Positions 46,565 through 58,103 are shown, numbered from the stretch's first letter. The stretch is DNA of 64,000 nt from NCEH01 sp002257205 (GCF_043195105.1 NZ_JBAFWO010000005.1), one strand, 5' to 3'. Notes: generated from the sequence alone by a model not told the origin. Program-made: numbers and translations.

Positions 46565-46811
46565 CCCAACCCCCTGGCGCGCCCCAAGCGCAATCGTCCG
46601 CAGGCCGTCGATTGCCGCGCGCAGCCTACCTTATCCACGCGCCGGCTTACAATTTTGCGAAGGTCTTGTGCCGATTGGGAGACAAGTGCCCGCCGCGTGC
46701 TTGCGGCGCAGCAGGCACGCTCCTAATGTCCGCGCCGAAACGCCGGCCCCGGAGCCGGGCGCGCCCGCCCCGCGACCAAGATGACACCGGCATGACCGCA
46801 CGGGTGCTTCC

Positions 46812-47627
46812 ATGACACACCGATTCTGGGCCGCGCTGTCCTCGCCGGCGCTCGCGGCGCTGGACCGGTCGGCGGCGATCGCCATCCTGCCGGTGGCGGC
46901 GGTGGAACAGCACGGGCCGCATCTGCCGCTCGGCACCGATACGTTCATCTCTCAGGGCTATATCGACCGCATCCTGCCCTTGCTGCGCCCCGATATGACG
47001 GCCCTGTTCCTGCCGATCCAGGCGGTGGGCAAGTCGGACGAGCACCAATCCTTCACCGGCACGCTCACCTTGTCGCCGGAAACCGCGCTGCGCGCCTGGA
47101 CCGAGATCGGCGAGGCGGTGGCGCGCGCCGGCATCCGCAAGCTGGTGCTGCTGAACACCCATGGCGGCAATGTGCCGGTGATGGATCTCGTCTCGCGCAC
47201 GCTGCGAGCGCGCCACAAGATGCTGGCGGTGAACGTCTCCATGCACCGCTTCGGCTATCCCGAAGGCCTGTTCGCGCCGCAGGAGCGGGCACACGGCATC
47301 CATGGCGGGGATATCGAGACCTCGCTGATGCTCGCCTTCCGCCCCGATCTGGTGGACATGGCGCAGGCGCGCGATTTCGCCCCCTGGAGCCTCGCCATGG
47401 AAGGCGATTTCAGCCAGTTGCGCGCCAATCACCCGGTCGGCTTCGGCTGGCTGAGCGAGGATCTGAGCCCCGCCGGCGCCATGGGCGATGCCCGCCCCGC
47501 CAGCGCCGAAAAGGGCGCGGCGGCGGCGGATTTCGGCGCCCGCGCCTTCGTGGCGCTGCTTGAGGATGTGGCCGCCTTCGACCTGTCCCGGTTCGATGCG
47601 CGGCCTGAAGGAGAAGACCCGTCATGA
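46812..47627 (+). CDS. Creatininase-family metal-dependent amidohydrolase
   Basis: 271 residues. The metal-binding signature EQHGPHLPLGTD provides Glu32, His34 and Asp43; LLNTHGGN and GIHGGDIETS supply further conserved residues. Members include creatininase, mycofactocin MftE and pyrrolo-pyrimidine-type formamide hydrolases; no mycofactocin genes are present. The stop overlaps the start of the Ldh2-type dehydrogenase gene (ATGA), so both act in one pathway whose substrate is unknown. Confidence 0.88.
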   Translation: MTHRFWAALSSPALAALDRSAAIAILPVAAVEQHGPHLPLGTDTFISQGYIDRILPLLRPDMTALFLPIQAVGKSDEHQSFTGTLTLSPETALRAWTEIGEAVARAGIRKLVLLNTHGGNVPVMDLVSRTLRARHKMLAVNVSMHRFGYPEGLFAPQERAHGIHGGDIETSLMLAFRPDLVDMAQARDFAPWSLAMEGDFSQLRANHPVGFGWLSEDLSPAGAMGDARPASAEKGAAAADFGARAFVALLEDVAAFDLSRFDARPEGEDPS

Positions 47628-48637
47628 CCGAGGGCCGCAGGCTCGATCTGAACGGCGCGCGCGCCTATGCCGCCGCCGCGCTTCAGCATTTCAACACCAG
47701 CGCCGAAAACGCGGCCGTGGTCGCCGACGCGCTGGTCGCGGCGGAAGCCGACGGCCTGCCCAGCCACGGCCTGGCGCGTCTGCCGAGCTATGGCCTGCAG
47801 GCGCAGGCCGGAAAGATCGACGGACATGCCGTGCCGACCGTGCGCAAGGCCGCGCCCTCGGTGGTGGGCATCGATGCGGCGAGCGGCTTCGCCTATCCCG
47901 CCGTGCGGCTTGCCGAAGCGCATCTCGCGCCGCTCGCCAAGGAAATGGGCATCGCCATCGCCGGCATTCGCCGCTCCAGCCATTTCGGCGTTGCAGGCCA
48001 TCCGGTGGAGCGCCTGGCGCAGGCGGGGCTGATCGCGCTCGCCTTCACCAATGCCCCGGCCTCGATCGCCCCGTGGGGCGGGCAGCGCGCGGTGTTCGGC
48101 ACCAATCCCATCGCGTTTGCAACCCCGCTGCTGGACCGGCCGCCGGCGGTGGTGGATCTCTCCGTCTCCAAGGTCGCGCGCGGCTATATCCTCGCCGCCG
48201 CGCAGAAGGGCGAGCCGATCCCCGAGGGCTGGGCGCTCGATAAAGAGGGCCGCGCCACCACCGACGCCAAGGCCGGGCTCGCCGGCACCATGGTGCCCAT
48301 GGGCGAAGCCAAGGGCACCGCGCTCGCCTTCATGGTGGAAGTGCTGTCCGCCGCCCTGAACGCGGCCACTTTCGCCATCGATGCGCCGTCCTTCTTCGAC
48401 GGCGAAGGCCCGCCGCCCGCCATCGGCCAGACCTTGGTGGCGATCAACCCGGGCGCGCTGGGCGGCCCCGGCTATCTCGACCATCTGGCGCGGCTGGTGG
48501 AAGCGATCGAGGGCCAGGACGGCGCGCGCTTGCCCGGCTCCCGCCGCATCGCCGCCCGCGCCCGTGCCGAACAGGAGGGGGTGCTGGTGAGCGTCGCCCT
48601 GGAGCGCGAACTCGCCAAGCTCGGCTTCGGCGCTTAG
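47624..48637 (+). CDS. Ldh2/malate-lactate-type NAD(P)-dependent oxidoreductase
   Basis: 337 residues of the malate/L-lactate/sulfolactate dehydrogenase family (Ldh2 fold), unrelated to Rossmann malate dehydrogenases. Conserved: GLPSHGLARLPSY near residue 43, SSHFGVAGHPVE with the catalytic histidine, and FGTNPIAFATP. Substrates in this family include ureidoglycolate, 2,3-diketo-L-gulonate and delta-1-piperideine-2-carboxylate. Coupling to a creatininase-family amidohydrolase suggests use of an amide-derived 2-hydroxy acid. That is an inference. Confidence 0.9.
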   Translation: MTEGRRLDLNGARAYAAAALQHFNTSAENAAVVADALVAAEADGLPSHGLARLPSYGLQAQAGKIDGHAVPTVRKAAPSVVGIDAASGFAYPAVRLAEAHLAPLAKEMGIAIAGIRRSSHFGVAGHPVERLAQAGLIALAFTNAPASIAPWGGQRAVFGTNPIAFATPLLDRPPAVVDLSVSKVARGYILAAAQKGEPIPEGWALDKEGRATTDAKAGLAGTMVPMGEAKGTALAFMVEVLSAALNAATFAIDAPSFFDGEGPPPAIGQTLVAINPGALGGPGYLDHLARLVEAIEGQDGARLPGSRRIAARARAEQEGVLVSVALERELAKLGFGA

Positions 48638-48671
48638 CGCCGAGGCGCGGAGCAAGGCTTGGGAGCAAGGC

Positions 48672-49348
48672 TCAGGCTTCGGCCTTAGCCTTAGCCTTGG
48701 CCGCCAGCTGGGCGAGGTGCGGGCGGTTGAGCGCCAGCCATTGCAGCGCGATGCGGGTATAGCCGTTCATCACGCAACCGGGGCTGAGCAGCGCGAGCGC
48801 ATCGTCCAGACCGAGGGTGAAGGGCGCGGTCACCTCATGTTCATGGGCAAGGCCGGCGCGCGCGGGCAGAGCGTGGGACTCCACGATGCCGAGATAGAGA
48901 GTGCAGATTTCGTCCGTCACGCCGGGGGTGGGCATGAATTTGAACAGCTCTTCCAGGCGCGTCGGAGCGATGCCGATTTCCTCCAGGCATTCGCGATGGG
49001 CCGCCGCAGCCGGTGCCTCGCCGGGATCGACCCGCCCGGCGACGATCTCCACCATCCGCCCGAGGCCGGTGGCGAGATGGGCGGCGAGGCGAAATTGGTG
49101 GATCAGCACCACGCGGTCACGCGCCGGATCGAAGCACAGCACGGCGACCACGCGCCCGCCGACCACGATATCGCGCTGGGACGTCTCGGCCGCGCCGCCC
49201 GGCTCGTGATGCAGGCGCACGTCATAGCGCAGATAATCGCGAAACCCCTGGCCCAGCAGATGGGGCGGGGAGACCTCGACCTCGGCGGCGGAATCGCCAT
49301 GGGCGCGAGGGGGCGCGGTCTTGCTCGGGGCGGTCTTGCTCGGCTCGC

Positions 49349-49352
<4 letters not shown>
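48672..49352 (-). CDS. Nudix hydrolase (ADP-ribose pyrophosphatase-like)
   Basis: 226 residues. The Nudix box lies at 106-128 (G-x5-E-x7-RECLEEIGI), complete with the Mg-binding glutamates. Similarity to the ADP-sugar branch is seen in the N-terminal DIVVGGRVVAVLCFD region and PTPGVTDEICTLYLG. The N-terminal 30 residues and the AKAKAKAEA tail look disordered. The ATG overlaps the stop of yejF (ATGA), making it the last gene of the peptide-transporter operon, an unusual location. Confidence 0.88.
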
Positions 49353-50976
<1,624 letters not shown>

Positions 50977-50980
<4 letters not shown>

Positions 50981-51426
50981 GCGGGGCGCAGGATGTCGTC
51001 GATGGTGAAGGGGGTGATGGCGAGGCGAGTCAGGCCGTCCGGTACGTGCAGGCGCTCGTCGGCGGTCACGAAATGCGAACACCGCGCGGCGAGGGCGGTC
51101 GCGAGATGGATCGCGTCCGGAAGCCGGATCGAGCGGCGCGCGGCGCGGAGCGCGGCGGCGGAGATCAGCAGCGCGCGCCCGACCTCCAGGACTTCGAAGC
51201 CGGCCGCCGGCGTGATCATGTCGGTGTAAGCCTCGACCACGGTCGTTGCCTCGGCCTCCAGCGGCTTGACGAGAATCTCGGCGAGGGTGATCTCGCTCGT
51301 CACGCCGATGATTTCTTCCGCTTCAATGGCCCGCAAAATCCACCATGCATGGTCCGAGTGGGCGCCGACATGCTCCAGCGCGGCGATGAAGACATTGGCG
51401 TCGAGATAGACGCGTGGAAGCGTCAT
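50977..51426 (-). CDS. PIN-domain toxin (VapC-like ribonuclease)
   Basis: 149 residues. The four acidic PIN residues are present: Asp9 (YLDANVF), Glu50 (ITLAEIL), Asp104 (RLPDAIHLATA) and Asp123 (FVTADERL), so it should be an active Mg-dependent RNase, typically cutting tRNA or rRNA. The preceding gene encodes a plausible antitoxin and overlaps by 4 bp; the following yejF also overlaps by 4 bp. The module is inserted in the middle of the yej operon. Confidence 0.9.
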
Positions 51427-51653
51427 CGGCGATCCCATTCGTCCCGCAGGGCGCGGACATGGGCGACGATCTCTTCCGACGATTCGAAATGGCTGCGCCG
51501 GGCATTCTGCCATTTCGTGAAATGGCCGGCGGATGCGGCGGCGGGGATATCGTCTTCGAGCACGACGCGCACCGTGGTGCGTGAGGTGACGCTCTCCCGC
51601 AGATCCTCCGGCAGCTTCTCCACGGGATAATGCTCCCGCACGATCCTGTTCAT
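51423..51653 (-). CDS. Small antitoxin-like protein paired with the PIN toxin
   Basis: 76 residues from the ATG at 51653, with GGAG upstream. The N-terminal REHYPVEKLPEDLRE followed by TTVRVVLED resembles a small group of alphaproteobacterial antitoxins next to PIN genes; the helical C-terminal half (SSEEIVAHVRALRDEWDRR) would wrap the toxin. No classical AbrB or ribbon-helix-helix motif is visible, so DNA binding is uncertain. It overlaps the toxin gene by 4 bp and lies 34 bp after yejE. Confidence 0.75.
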   Translation of the reverse strand: MNRIVREHYPVEKLPEDLRESVTSRTTVRVVLEDDIPAAASAGHFTKWQNARRSHFESSEEIVAHVRALRDEWDRR

Positions 51654-51687
51654 GGCTTCATCTCCGTGGCGCGCATCCTACCACACC

Positions 51688-52866
51688 TCACCCGAAGGTC
51701 TTGCGCGGGTCGAAGGCGTCGCGCACCGCTTCGCCGATGAAGATCAGAAGGCTCAGCATCAATCCCACGGTGAAGAAGCCGGCAAGGCCCAGCCAGGGGG
51801 CCTGAACGTTGGACTTGCCTTGCGAGAGCAGTTCGCCCAGCGAGGGCGAGCCGGGCGGCAGGCCGAAGCCGAGGAAGTCCAGGGCCGTCAGCGTCATCAC
51901 CGAGGAGGAGAGGATGAACGGCAGGAAGGTGAGCGTCGCCACCATAGCGTTCGGCAAAAGGTGCCGCACCATGATGGTGAAATTGTTTACGCCCAGTGCC
52001 CGGGCCGCCTGCACATATTCGAAATTGCGCGCGCGCAGGAATTCCGCGCGCACGAGGCTGACCAGCGAGACCCAGGAGAACAGCAGCAAGATGCCCAGCA
52101 GCACCCAGAAGCCGGGCACCAGCACCGAGGAGATGATCAGCAGCAGATAGAGCGAGGGGATGGAGGTCCACACCTCGATGAAGCGCTGGAACAGAAGATC
52201 CACCCAGCCGCCGAAATAGCCCTGCACCGCCCCTGCGGCGACGCCTATGGCGGAGGAAATGAGGGTGAGCGCGAGCCCGAACAGCACCGAGATGCGGAAG
52301 CCATAGATCAGGCGGGCGAGCACATCGCGGCCCTGGTCGTCGGTGCCGAGCCAATTATATTCAAGCCCCGCGCAGCCGGAGACGCCCTTGCGCTCGGCCT
52401 CCGACTTGCACTGCGCCTCGGTCAGCATCCAGGTGGGCGGCGAGGGGGCGGGGGTGGGCAGGTCCAAATTGTGGGTGGAATAGCTGAAATGCACCGGCGG
52501 CCAGAGCATCCAGCCGCCCTTTTCGTCGATCAGCTTGCGCAGATAGGGATCGCGATAATCCGCCGTGGTCTCGAAATCGCCGCCGAACGTGGTCTCGGGA
52601 TAGGCTTTCAGCACCGGGAAATAATAGGCGCCGTCGAAGCGCACCACGATCGGCCGGTCGTTGGCGATGAATTCCGCGAACAGGCTGAGCACGAACAGGA
52701 TCATGAACAGCACGAACGACCACCAGCCCCGCCTGTTGGCGCGGAAATTGGCGATGCGCCGCTGGTTGAGCGGCGAGAAGAACGGCCGCTTGCTCGGCTT
52801 CGCCGCCGGCAGGGGAGCCGGCGAGGTCGCGGGGGCAGTGTGCGGGGAGGTGGGATGGGCCGTCAT
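51688..52866 (-). CDS. yejE: Peptide ABC importer permease YejE
   Basis: 392 residues of the DppC/OppC type with a long N-terminal soluble insert. Residues 25-60 carry SPLNQRRIANFRANRRGWWS, a YejE hallmark, then the first helix; the coupling loop is RNFEYVQAARALGVNN and the C-terminal helices end at DAFDPRKTFG. The periplasmic loop containing TPAPSPPTWMLTEAQC is also typical of YejE. It follows yejB by 3 bp. After it the toxin-antitoxin pair interrupts the usual yejE-yejF junction. Confidence 0.93.
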   Translation of the reverse strand: MTAHPTSPHTAPATSPAPLPAAKPSKRPFFSPLNQRRIANFRANRRGWWSFVLFMILFVLSLFAEFIANDRPIVVRFDGAYYFPVLKAYPETTFGGDFETTADYRDPYLRKLIDEKGGWMLWPPVHFSYSTHNLDLPTPAPSPPTWMLTEAQCKSEAERKGVSGCAGLEYNWLGTDDQGRDVLARLIYGFRISVLFGLALTLISSAIGVAAGAVQGYFGGWVDLLFQRFIEVWTSIPSLYLLLIISSVLVPGFWVLLGILLLFSWVSLVSLVRAEFLRARNFEYVQAARALGVNNFTIMVRHLLPNAMVATLTFLPFILSSSVMTLTALDFLGFGLPPGSPSLGELLSQGKSNVQAPWLGLAGFFTVGLMLSLLIFIGEAVRDAFDPRKTFG

Positions 52867-52869
52867 GGC

Positions 52870-53982
52870 TCAGACGTCCCGCGTCTCGAAATCGATCCGC
52901 GGATCGACCAGCATATAAGTGAGGTCCGACAGCAGGCCGACCACGAGGCCCGCCAAGGAGAAGATATAGAGCGTGCCGAACACCACCGGATAATCGCGGT
53001 TCAGCACGCTCTCAAAACCCAGAAGGCCGAGCCCGTCGAGCGAGAAGATGGTCTCGATCAGCAGCGAGCCGGTAAAGAAGGCCGAGATGAAGGCGCCGGG
53101 AAAGCCGGCGATGACGATCAGCATCGCGTTCCGGAACACATGGCGATAGAGCACGCTCCGTTCGGAGAGCCCCTTCATGCGGGCGGTGGTGACATATTGC
53201 TTGCGGATCTCTTCCAGGAACGAATTCTTGGTCAGCAAGGTCATGGTGGCGAAGGCGCCGAGCACCATGGAGGTGAGCGGCAGCACCAAGTGCCAGCCAT
53301 AATCGAGAATGCGCTCGGGCCAGGAGAGTTGCGCCCAATTGTCCGAGGTCAGGCCGCGCAGGGGGAACCAATCCAGGAACGAGCCGCCGGCGAACAGGAT
53401 GATCAGCAGGATGGCGAACAGGAAGGAGGGGATGGCATAGCCGACGATGATCACCGCCGAGGTCCACACGTCGAACCGCGAGCCGTCGCGCATGGCCTTG
53501 GAGATGCCGAGCGGGATCGAGATGGCGTAGGTCAGAAGCGTCATCCACAGACCGAGCGAGATGGAGACCGGCATTTTCTCCGCGATCAGGTCGATGACGC
53601 GGATGTCGCGGAAATAGGAGCGGCCGAAATCGAAGGTCGCGTAATTCTTGATCATCAGCCAGAAGCGCTCATAGGCCGGCTTGTCGAAGCCGAACTGCTT
53701 TTCCAGCTCCTGGATGAATTTCGGGTCCAGACCCTGGGCACCGCGATATTTCGAGGCCGAGGCATCGGCCCCGCCGCCGCCGGGCATGGCGCCGCCGCCG
53801 GCGAAATCGCCGCCCTGGCCGGATATGCGCGAGGTGGCGGAGGCGCCGTCGCCGGTCAATTGGGCGATCACCCGCTCCACCGGGCCACCCGGGGCGAACT
53901 GCACCACCACGAAGGAAACCAGCATGATGCCGAGGATGGTCGGGATCATGAGGGCGACACGGCGGATGATATAAGCGAGCAT
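52870..53982 (-). CDS. yejB: Peptide ABC importer permease YejB
   Basis: 370 residues from the ATG at 53982 (MLAYIIRRVALMIPTILGIM); the longer frame to 54099 was rejected. It is a DppB-type permease with six helices and the coupling loop EEIRKQYVTTARMKGLSERS. A glycine/alanine-rich periplasmic insert (FAGGGAMPGGGGADASASKY) is common in YejB of alphaproteobacteria. Pairs with YejE in the inner membrane. Confidence 0.94.
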   Translation of the reverse strand: MLAYIIRRVALMIPTILGIMLVSFVVVQFAPGGPVERVIAQLTGDGASATSRISGQGGDFAGGGAMPGGGGADASASKYRGAQGLDPKFIQELEKQFGFDKPAYERFWLMIKNYATFDFGRSYFRDIRVIDLIAEKMPVSISLGLWMTLLTYAISIPLGISKAMRDGSRFDVWTSAVIIVGYAIPSFLFAILLIILFAGGSFLDWFPLRGLTSDNWAQLSWPERILDYGWHLVLPLTSMVLGAFATMTLLTKNSFLEEIRKQYVTTARMKGLSERSVLYRHVFRNAMLIVIAGFPGAFISAFFTGSLLIETIFSLDGLGLLGFESVLNRDYPVVFGTLYIFSLAGLVVGLLSDLTYMLVDPRIDFETRDV

Positions 53983-54028
53983 CGGGTCTCCAGGTTCGCG
54001 CCGACGGTGCGGGCTCTCGCCGGCGGCG

Positions 54029-55948
54029 TCAACCGCCCTTTGCGGGCGGCAGCGAGGATGCCGGCTTCTGCCACCAGGTGTCGAGCACCCCGCGCTCATA
54101 TTTCGGCTTCACGGCGGGCCGCTCGAACACATCCCAATAGGCCACCCAATGGGAGGCCTTGTTCCATTGCGGCACCCAATAGCGGCCCGAACGCAGCACC
54201 CGGTCCAGCGCGCGGGCGGCGGTGACCAGCTCCGGCCGGGTCCGCGCGGCCAGCGCGACCTCGATCAGCCCGTCTACGGCGGTATCGGAAATGCCGGAGA
54301 GATTGTTGGACCCGCGCGTGCGCGCCGCCTCGCTGCCGAAATAGGCGCGCAATTCCTCGCCCGGATTGAGCGACACCGAATAGCGGCGGACCACGATGTC
54401 GAAGTCGAAATCCTTCAGCCGCGCCTGATATTGGGCGGGATCGACGATGCGATAGGTGGCGTCGATCCCGAGCAGCTTCAGATTGCCGATGAAGCGCGAG
54501 GTGTGCCGCTCGAACGAGCCCTCGTCATCCAGGAACTCGATCTGCAGCGGCTGGCCCTTGCCATCCACCAGCTTGCCTTGCTGGATGGTGTAGCCGGCTT
54601 CCTTCAGCAAGGCGGCCGCGCGGCGCAGCAAGGCGCGATCCTGGCCCGAGCCGTCGGTGACGGGCGGCGCATAGGCCTCCTCGAACACATCCTGCGGCAG
54701 GCGCTCGGCATAGGGGTGCAGCAGCTTTTCTTCCGCCGGCGAGGGCTTGCCCTGCGCCATCAGGTCGGAATTCTGGAAGAACGACCAGGTGCGCTCATAT
54801 TGGCCGTACATCAGATTCTTGTTGGTCCATTCGAAATCGAAGGCAAGCGAGATCGCCTCGCGCACCGAGCGATCGAAGAATTTCGGCCGGCGGGTGTTGA
54901 AGAACCAGCCCTGCGCGCCCGAGGGCGTGTCGTCGGGCAGCACGTCGCGCTTCACATGGCCGTCGCGCAGCGCGGGAAAATCATATTGGGTGGACCAGGC
55001 GCGCGAGGTGAATTCCTCGCGGAACAGATAGACGCGGGCCTTGAACGCCTCGAAGCCCACGTCCCGGTCGCGGAAATATTCAAAGCGCGCGATATCGAAA
55101 TTGTTGCGCCCCACGTTCACCGGCAGGTCCTTGGCCCAATAGTCCTGCACCCGGTCATATTCGATGAAGCGGCCGGATTCGAAGCGGCCGATCTTGTAGG
55201 CGCCGCTGCCGAGCGGGGGGTCGAGCGTCGTCTCCTCGAACTTGTGCTTGGTGTAATAGGCCTTGGAGAAGATCGGCAGGCTCGCGGCATAGAGCGGCAC
55301 GTCGCGCGGGCGCTGGGCGGTGAAGCGCAGGAGAACCGTGCCCGCCCCCTCCGCCTCGGCGCCGGTGAACTCGCGCAGCGCCTGGCGGATCAAGGGGTGG
55401 CCCTGGGCCTTCAGCGTGTTCAGCGAGAAGGCGACATCCTCGGCGGTGAGCGGCGTGCCGTCGTGGAAGCGCGCCTCGGGACGCAGGCGGAAGGTGTAGA
55501 GCTGGCCGCCCTCGCCGATGGTCACGCCGGAAGCGAGGAGGCCATAGAGCGCATCCGGCTCGTCATTGGCGCGGGCCATGAGGCTGTCGAAGATCAGCGC
55601 CAGCCCCTGGGCGCCGTCGCCGCGCAGGATATAGCCGTTGAGCGAATTGAAGGTCTGGAACGACTGGTTATAGGCCGCCGTCGGGCCGATCTGCGAAAAC
55701 GTGCCGCCCTTGGGGGCGTCCGGGTTCACATAGTCGAAATGCTTGAAGTCCTTGGGATATTTCAGATCCCCGAAGGAGGAGAGGCCGTGCCGCTCGACGC
55801 CCGGCGCGGCCGATGGCCCGCCCTCGGCCTCCGCCGCCGCCTTGCCATCGGGCGCGCCCTGGGTCTGGCCGAATGCCGGGCGGGCCAGCAGCGTGACCCC
55901 TCCGGCGGCGGCGAGGCGCAGCAGCGTGCGGCGATCGACATCGCTCAT
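54029..55948 (-). CDS. Peptide-binding protein of the Yej importer (SBP_bac_5), copy 2
   Basis: 639 residues from the ATG at 55948. The N-terminus has a twin-arginine-like signal (DRRTLLRLAAAGGVTLLA), so it may be exported folded by Tat. The mature part is a family 5 extracellular binding protein with KYPKDFKHFDYVNPDAPKGG near the start, the YejA hallmark. It overlaps the preceding, paralogous binding-protein gene by 4 bp (ATGA). Two receptors for one channel may widen the range of peptides taken up. Confidence 0.92.
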   Translation of the reverse strand: MSDVDRRTLLRLAAAGGVTLLARPAFGQTQGAPDGKAAAEAEGGPSAAPGVERHGLSSFGDLKYPKDFKHFDYVNPDAPKGGTFSQIGPTAAYNQSFQTFNSLNGYILRGDGAQGLALIFDSLMARANDEPDALYGLLASGVTIGEGGQLYTFRLRPEARFHDGTPLTAEDVAFSLNTLKAQGHPLIRQALREFTGAEAEGAGTVLLRFTAQRPRDVPLYAASLPIFSKAYYTKHKFEETTLDPPLGSGAYKIGRFESGRFIEYDRVQDYWAKDLPVNVGRNNFDIARFEYFRDRDVGFEAFKARVYLFREEFTSRAWSTQYDFPALRDGHVKRDVLPDDTPSGAQGWFFNTRRPKFFDRSVREAISLAFDFEWTNKNLMYGQYERTWSFFQNSDLMAQGKPSPAEEKLLHPYAERLPQDVFEEAYAPPVTDGSGQDRALLRRAAALLKEAGYTIQQGKLVDGKGQPLQIEFLDDEGSFERHTSRFIGNLKLLGIDATYRIVDPAQYQARLKDFDFDIVVRRYSVSLNPGEELRAYFGSEAARTRGSNNLSGISDTAVDGLIEVALAARTRPELVTAARALDRVLRSGRYWVPQWNKASHWVAYWDVFERPAVKPKYERGVLDTWWQKPASSLPPAKGG

Positions 55949-57837
55949 TGCCCGCGCGTCCCGATCTTGGCCGCCTTGGCCGCGTCCCACCACCAGATTT
56001 CCGGGAAGGCGTAGGAATAGCGCGGCAGCTTTTCCGGGTGGCTGAAGCGGTCCCAGCGGGCGGTGCGGGTGTAGTGCAGCGTCCAGGCGGGGATGACATA
56101 GTCATTCCACAGCAGCGCCCGGTCGAGCGCGTGGGTCGCCGCCACCAGATCCTCGCGGCTGGTGGCGTAGATCACCTTCTCGATCAGCGCGTCGATGGCG
56201 GGATTGGAGATGCCGGCATAATTGCGCGAGCCGTCGCGGGTGGCGGAATCCGAGCCCCAATAATCGCGCTGCTCATTGCCCGGCGAGAGCGATTGGCCCC
56301 AGCTCGCGACGATCATGTCGAAATCGCGCGAGCGGATGCGGTTAATATATTGCGAGGTATCCACCATCCGCACCGAGACGCCGATGCCGAGTCGCTCCAG
56401 CGCCGGCTTGTAGAACAGGGCGACGCGCTCGAACGCGGGGCTCATCAGCAGGATCTCGATGGTGAAGGGGGTGCCGGAGGCATCCACCAATTGCCGGCCC
56501 TTCACCTGGAAGCCAGCCTCCTTCAGCAGGTCGGCCGCCTTGCGCAGATTGCTGCGGCGGTCCTGGTCGGTGCCGTTGACCGGGTTGGTATAAGGCGTGG
56601 TGAAGACTTCCGGCGGCAGCTTGTCCTTCAGCGGCGTGAGGATCTCCAGCTCGCGCCCGGTGGGCAGGCCGGAGGAGGCGAGCTCGGTGCCGCTGAAATA
56701 GCTGTTCACGCGCTCATATTGGTCGAAGAACAGGGTCTTGTTCATGCCCTCGAAATCGAGCGCGTAGTTCAGCGCGCGGCGCACGCGCGGGTCCTGGAAC
56801 TTGGCGCGGCGCAGATTGGGCACGAACGCCTGCATGACGCCCGAGGCGCGATTCTCGAAGGTTTCGAGCAGCACCTTGCCTTCCGCCTTGGCGGGGAAGT
56901 CATAGGCGGTGGCCCAGTTCTTGGCCGAAATCTCGACGCGGAAATCATATTGGTCGGCCTTGAAGGCCTCCAGCTCCACCGTGTCGTCGCGATAATATTC
57001 GTAGCGGATCTCGTCGAAATTGTTCGTGCCGACATTCACCGGCAGGTCCTTGCCCCAATAATCCTTCACCCGCTCATAGACGATGGTGCGGCCGGGCACG
57101 AACGACTTGATCTTATAGGCGCCCGAGCCGAGCGGGGCTTCCAGCGTGCCCTGGGTGATATCGCGCTTCCGGCCGGTGCCGTCGGTGCCGGTCCACCAAT
57201 GCTTGGGCAGGACCATCATCTCGCCGACGATCTGCGGCAATTCGCGATTGCCGCCCTGGTCGAAGGTGAAGGTGACTTCCCGTTCGCCGGTCTTCTGGAC
57301 GTCCTTCACATGGCGATAATAGAAGGCCTGGCCGGGATTGTTCTTGGTCAGCACGTCGAACGACCACACCACGTCGTCGGGGGTGATGGGCGTGCCGTCA
57401 TGCCATTTCGCCTCGGGGCGCAGGCGATAGGTGACCGAGGAGAAGTCGGCGGGATAGCGCACGCCGTCCGCGATCAGGCCATAGGCGGTGGCCACCTCGT
57501 CGCGCGACTGGGTGGTGAGCGTGTCGTAGATCAGGCCGAGCCCCGCGCCGGGCGTGCCGCGCGTGATGATGGCGTTGAAGCTGTCGAACGTGCCGTTCTC
57601 CGACAGGCGCACCGTGCCGCCCTTGGGCGCGTCCGGGTTCACATAGTCGAAATGCTTGAAATCCGCCGGATATTTCGGCGTGCCCATCAAGGATGTCGCA
57701 GAGCGGAAGGGGCCGGCGTCCGCCGGCGCTGCGGGGGCGGAAGCGCCCTGCGCGGCCGCGTCGCGGATCGTCCCCGGCAGGCCCAGGATGGGCAGGAGGG
57801 AGACGAGGAGGGCGGCGAGGCGGACCTTCACATGCAT
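55945..57837 (-). CDS. yejA: Peptide-binding protein of the Yej importer (SBP_bac_5), copy 1
   Basis: 630 residues from the ATG at 57837. A Sec-type signal peptide (VRLAALLVSLLPILGLPG) precedes KYPADFKHFDYVNPDAPKGG, shared with copy 2. The genes also share an identical DNA stretch of about 32 bp at this motif (near 55720 and 57630), pointing to duplication with conversion or strong constraint. It is the first gene of the yej operon, so promoter elements should lie between 57838 and 58010. Confidence 0.93.
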   Translation of the reverse strand: MHVKVRLAALLVSLLPILGLPGTIRDAAAQGASAPAAPADAGPFRSATSLMGTPKYPADFKHFDYVNPDAPKGGTVRLSENGTFDSFNAIITRGTPGAGLGLIYDTLTTQSRDEVATAYGLIADGVRYPADFSSVTYRLRPEAKWHDGTPITPDDVVWSFDVLTKNNPGQAFYYRHVKDVQKTGEREVTFTFDQGGNRELPQIVGEMMVLPKHWWTGTDGTGRKRDITQGTLEAPLGSGAYKIKSFVPGRTIVYERVKDYWGKDLPVNVGTNNFDEIRYEYYRDDTVELEAFKADQYDFRVEISAKNWATAYDFPAKAEGKVLLETFENRASGVMQAFVPNLRRAKFQDPRVRRALNYALDFEGMNKTLFFDQYERVNSYFSGTELASSGLPTGRELEILTPLKDKLPPEVFTTPYTNPVNGTDQDRRSNLRKAADLLKEAGFQVKGRQLVDASGTPFTIEILLMSPAFERVALFYKPALERLGIGVSVRMVDTSQYINRIRSRDFDMIVASWGQSLSPGNEQRDYWGSDSATRDGSRNYAGISNPAIDALIEKVIYATSREDLVAATHALDRALLWNDYVIPAWTLHYTRTARWDRFSHPEKLPRYSYAFPEIWWWDAAKAAKIGTRGQ

Positions 57838-58010
57838 CAGCGGCTCCGGAGGCTGGGATAAGCGAGCGTGCTTCAGCCAATATCCGATTATGGCACCTGC
57901 CGCGACGGCATAAAAATGGCGGGGTGCGGGGCCGGCACCACATTCTCCCCAGCCGGCGCGCACGTTGCGGTGAGGAGGTGCGCGGGGCGGGCGGCGGAGG
58001 GCGCGGGAAA

Positions 58011-58039
58011 CGAAAAAGGCCCTCCCGGCGGGGAGGGCC
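58011..58039 (-). terminator. Intrinsic terminator downstream of the homospermidine synthase gene
   Basis: On the minus strand GGCCCTCCC and GGGAGGGCC form a perfect 9-bp stem with a 4-base loop, followed by TTTTTCG. It lies 65 bp after the stop at 58104 and in front of the yej operon, preventing read-through. Confidence 0.88.
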
Positions 58040-58103
58040 CTCGTTCGAGCGGCATGGTGCGCGATTCGCGGACCCGCAGTCAGCGCACGATGCGCCCTCG
58101 CGG

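Noticed and set aside
51652..54225. An 857-codon open frame antisense to yejE and yejB
   Set aside because: The composition is dominated by Glu, Arg, Gly and His repeats, and both opposite genes are clear family members.
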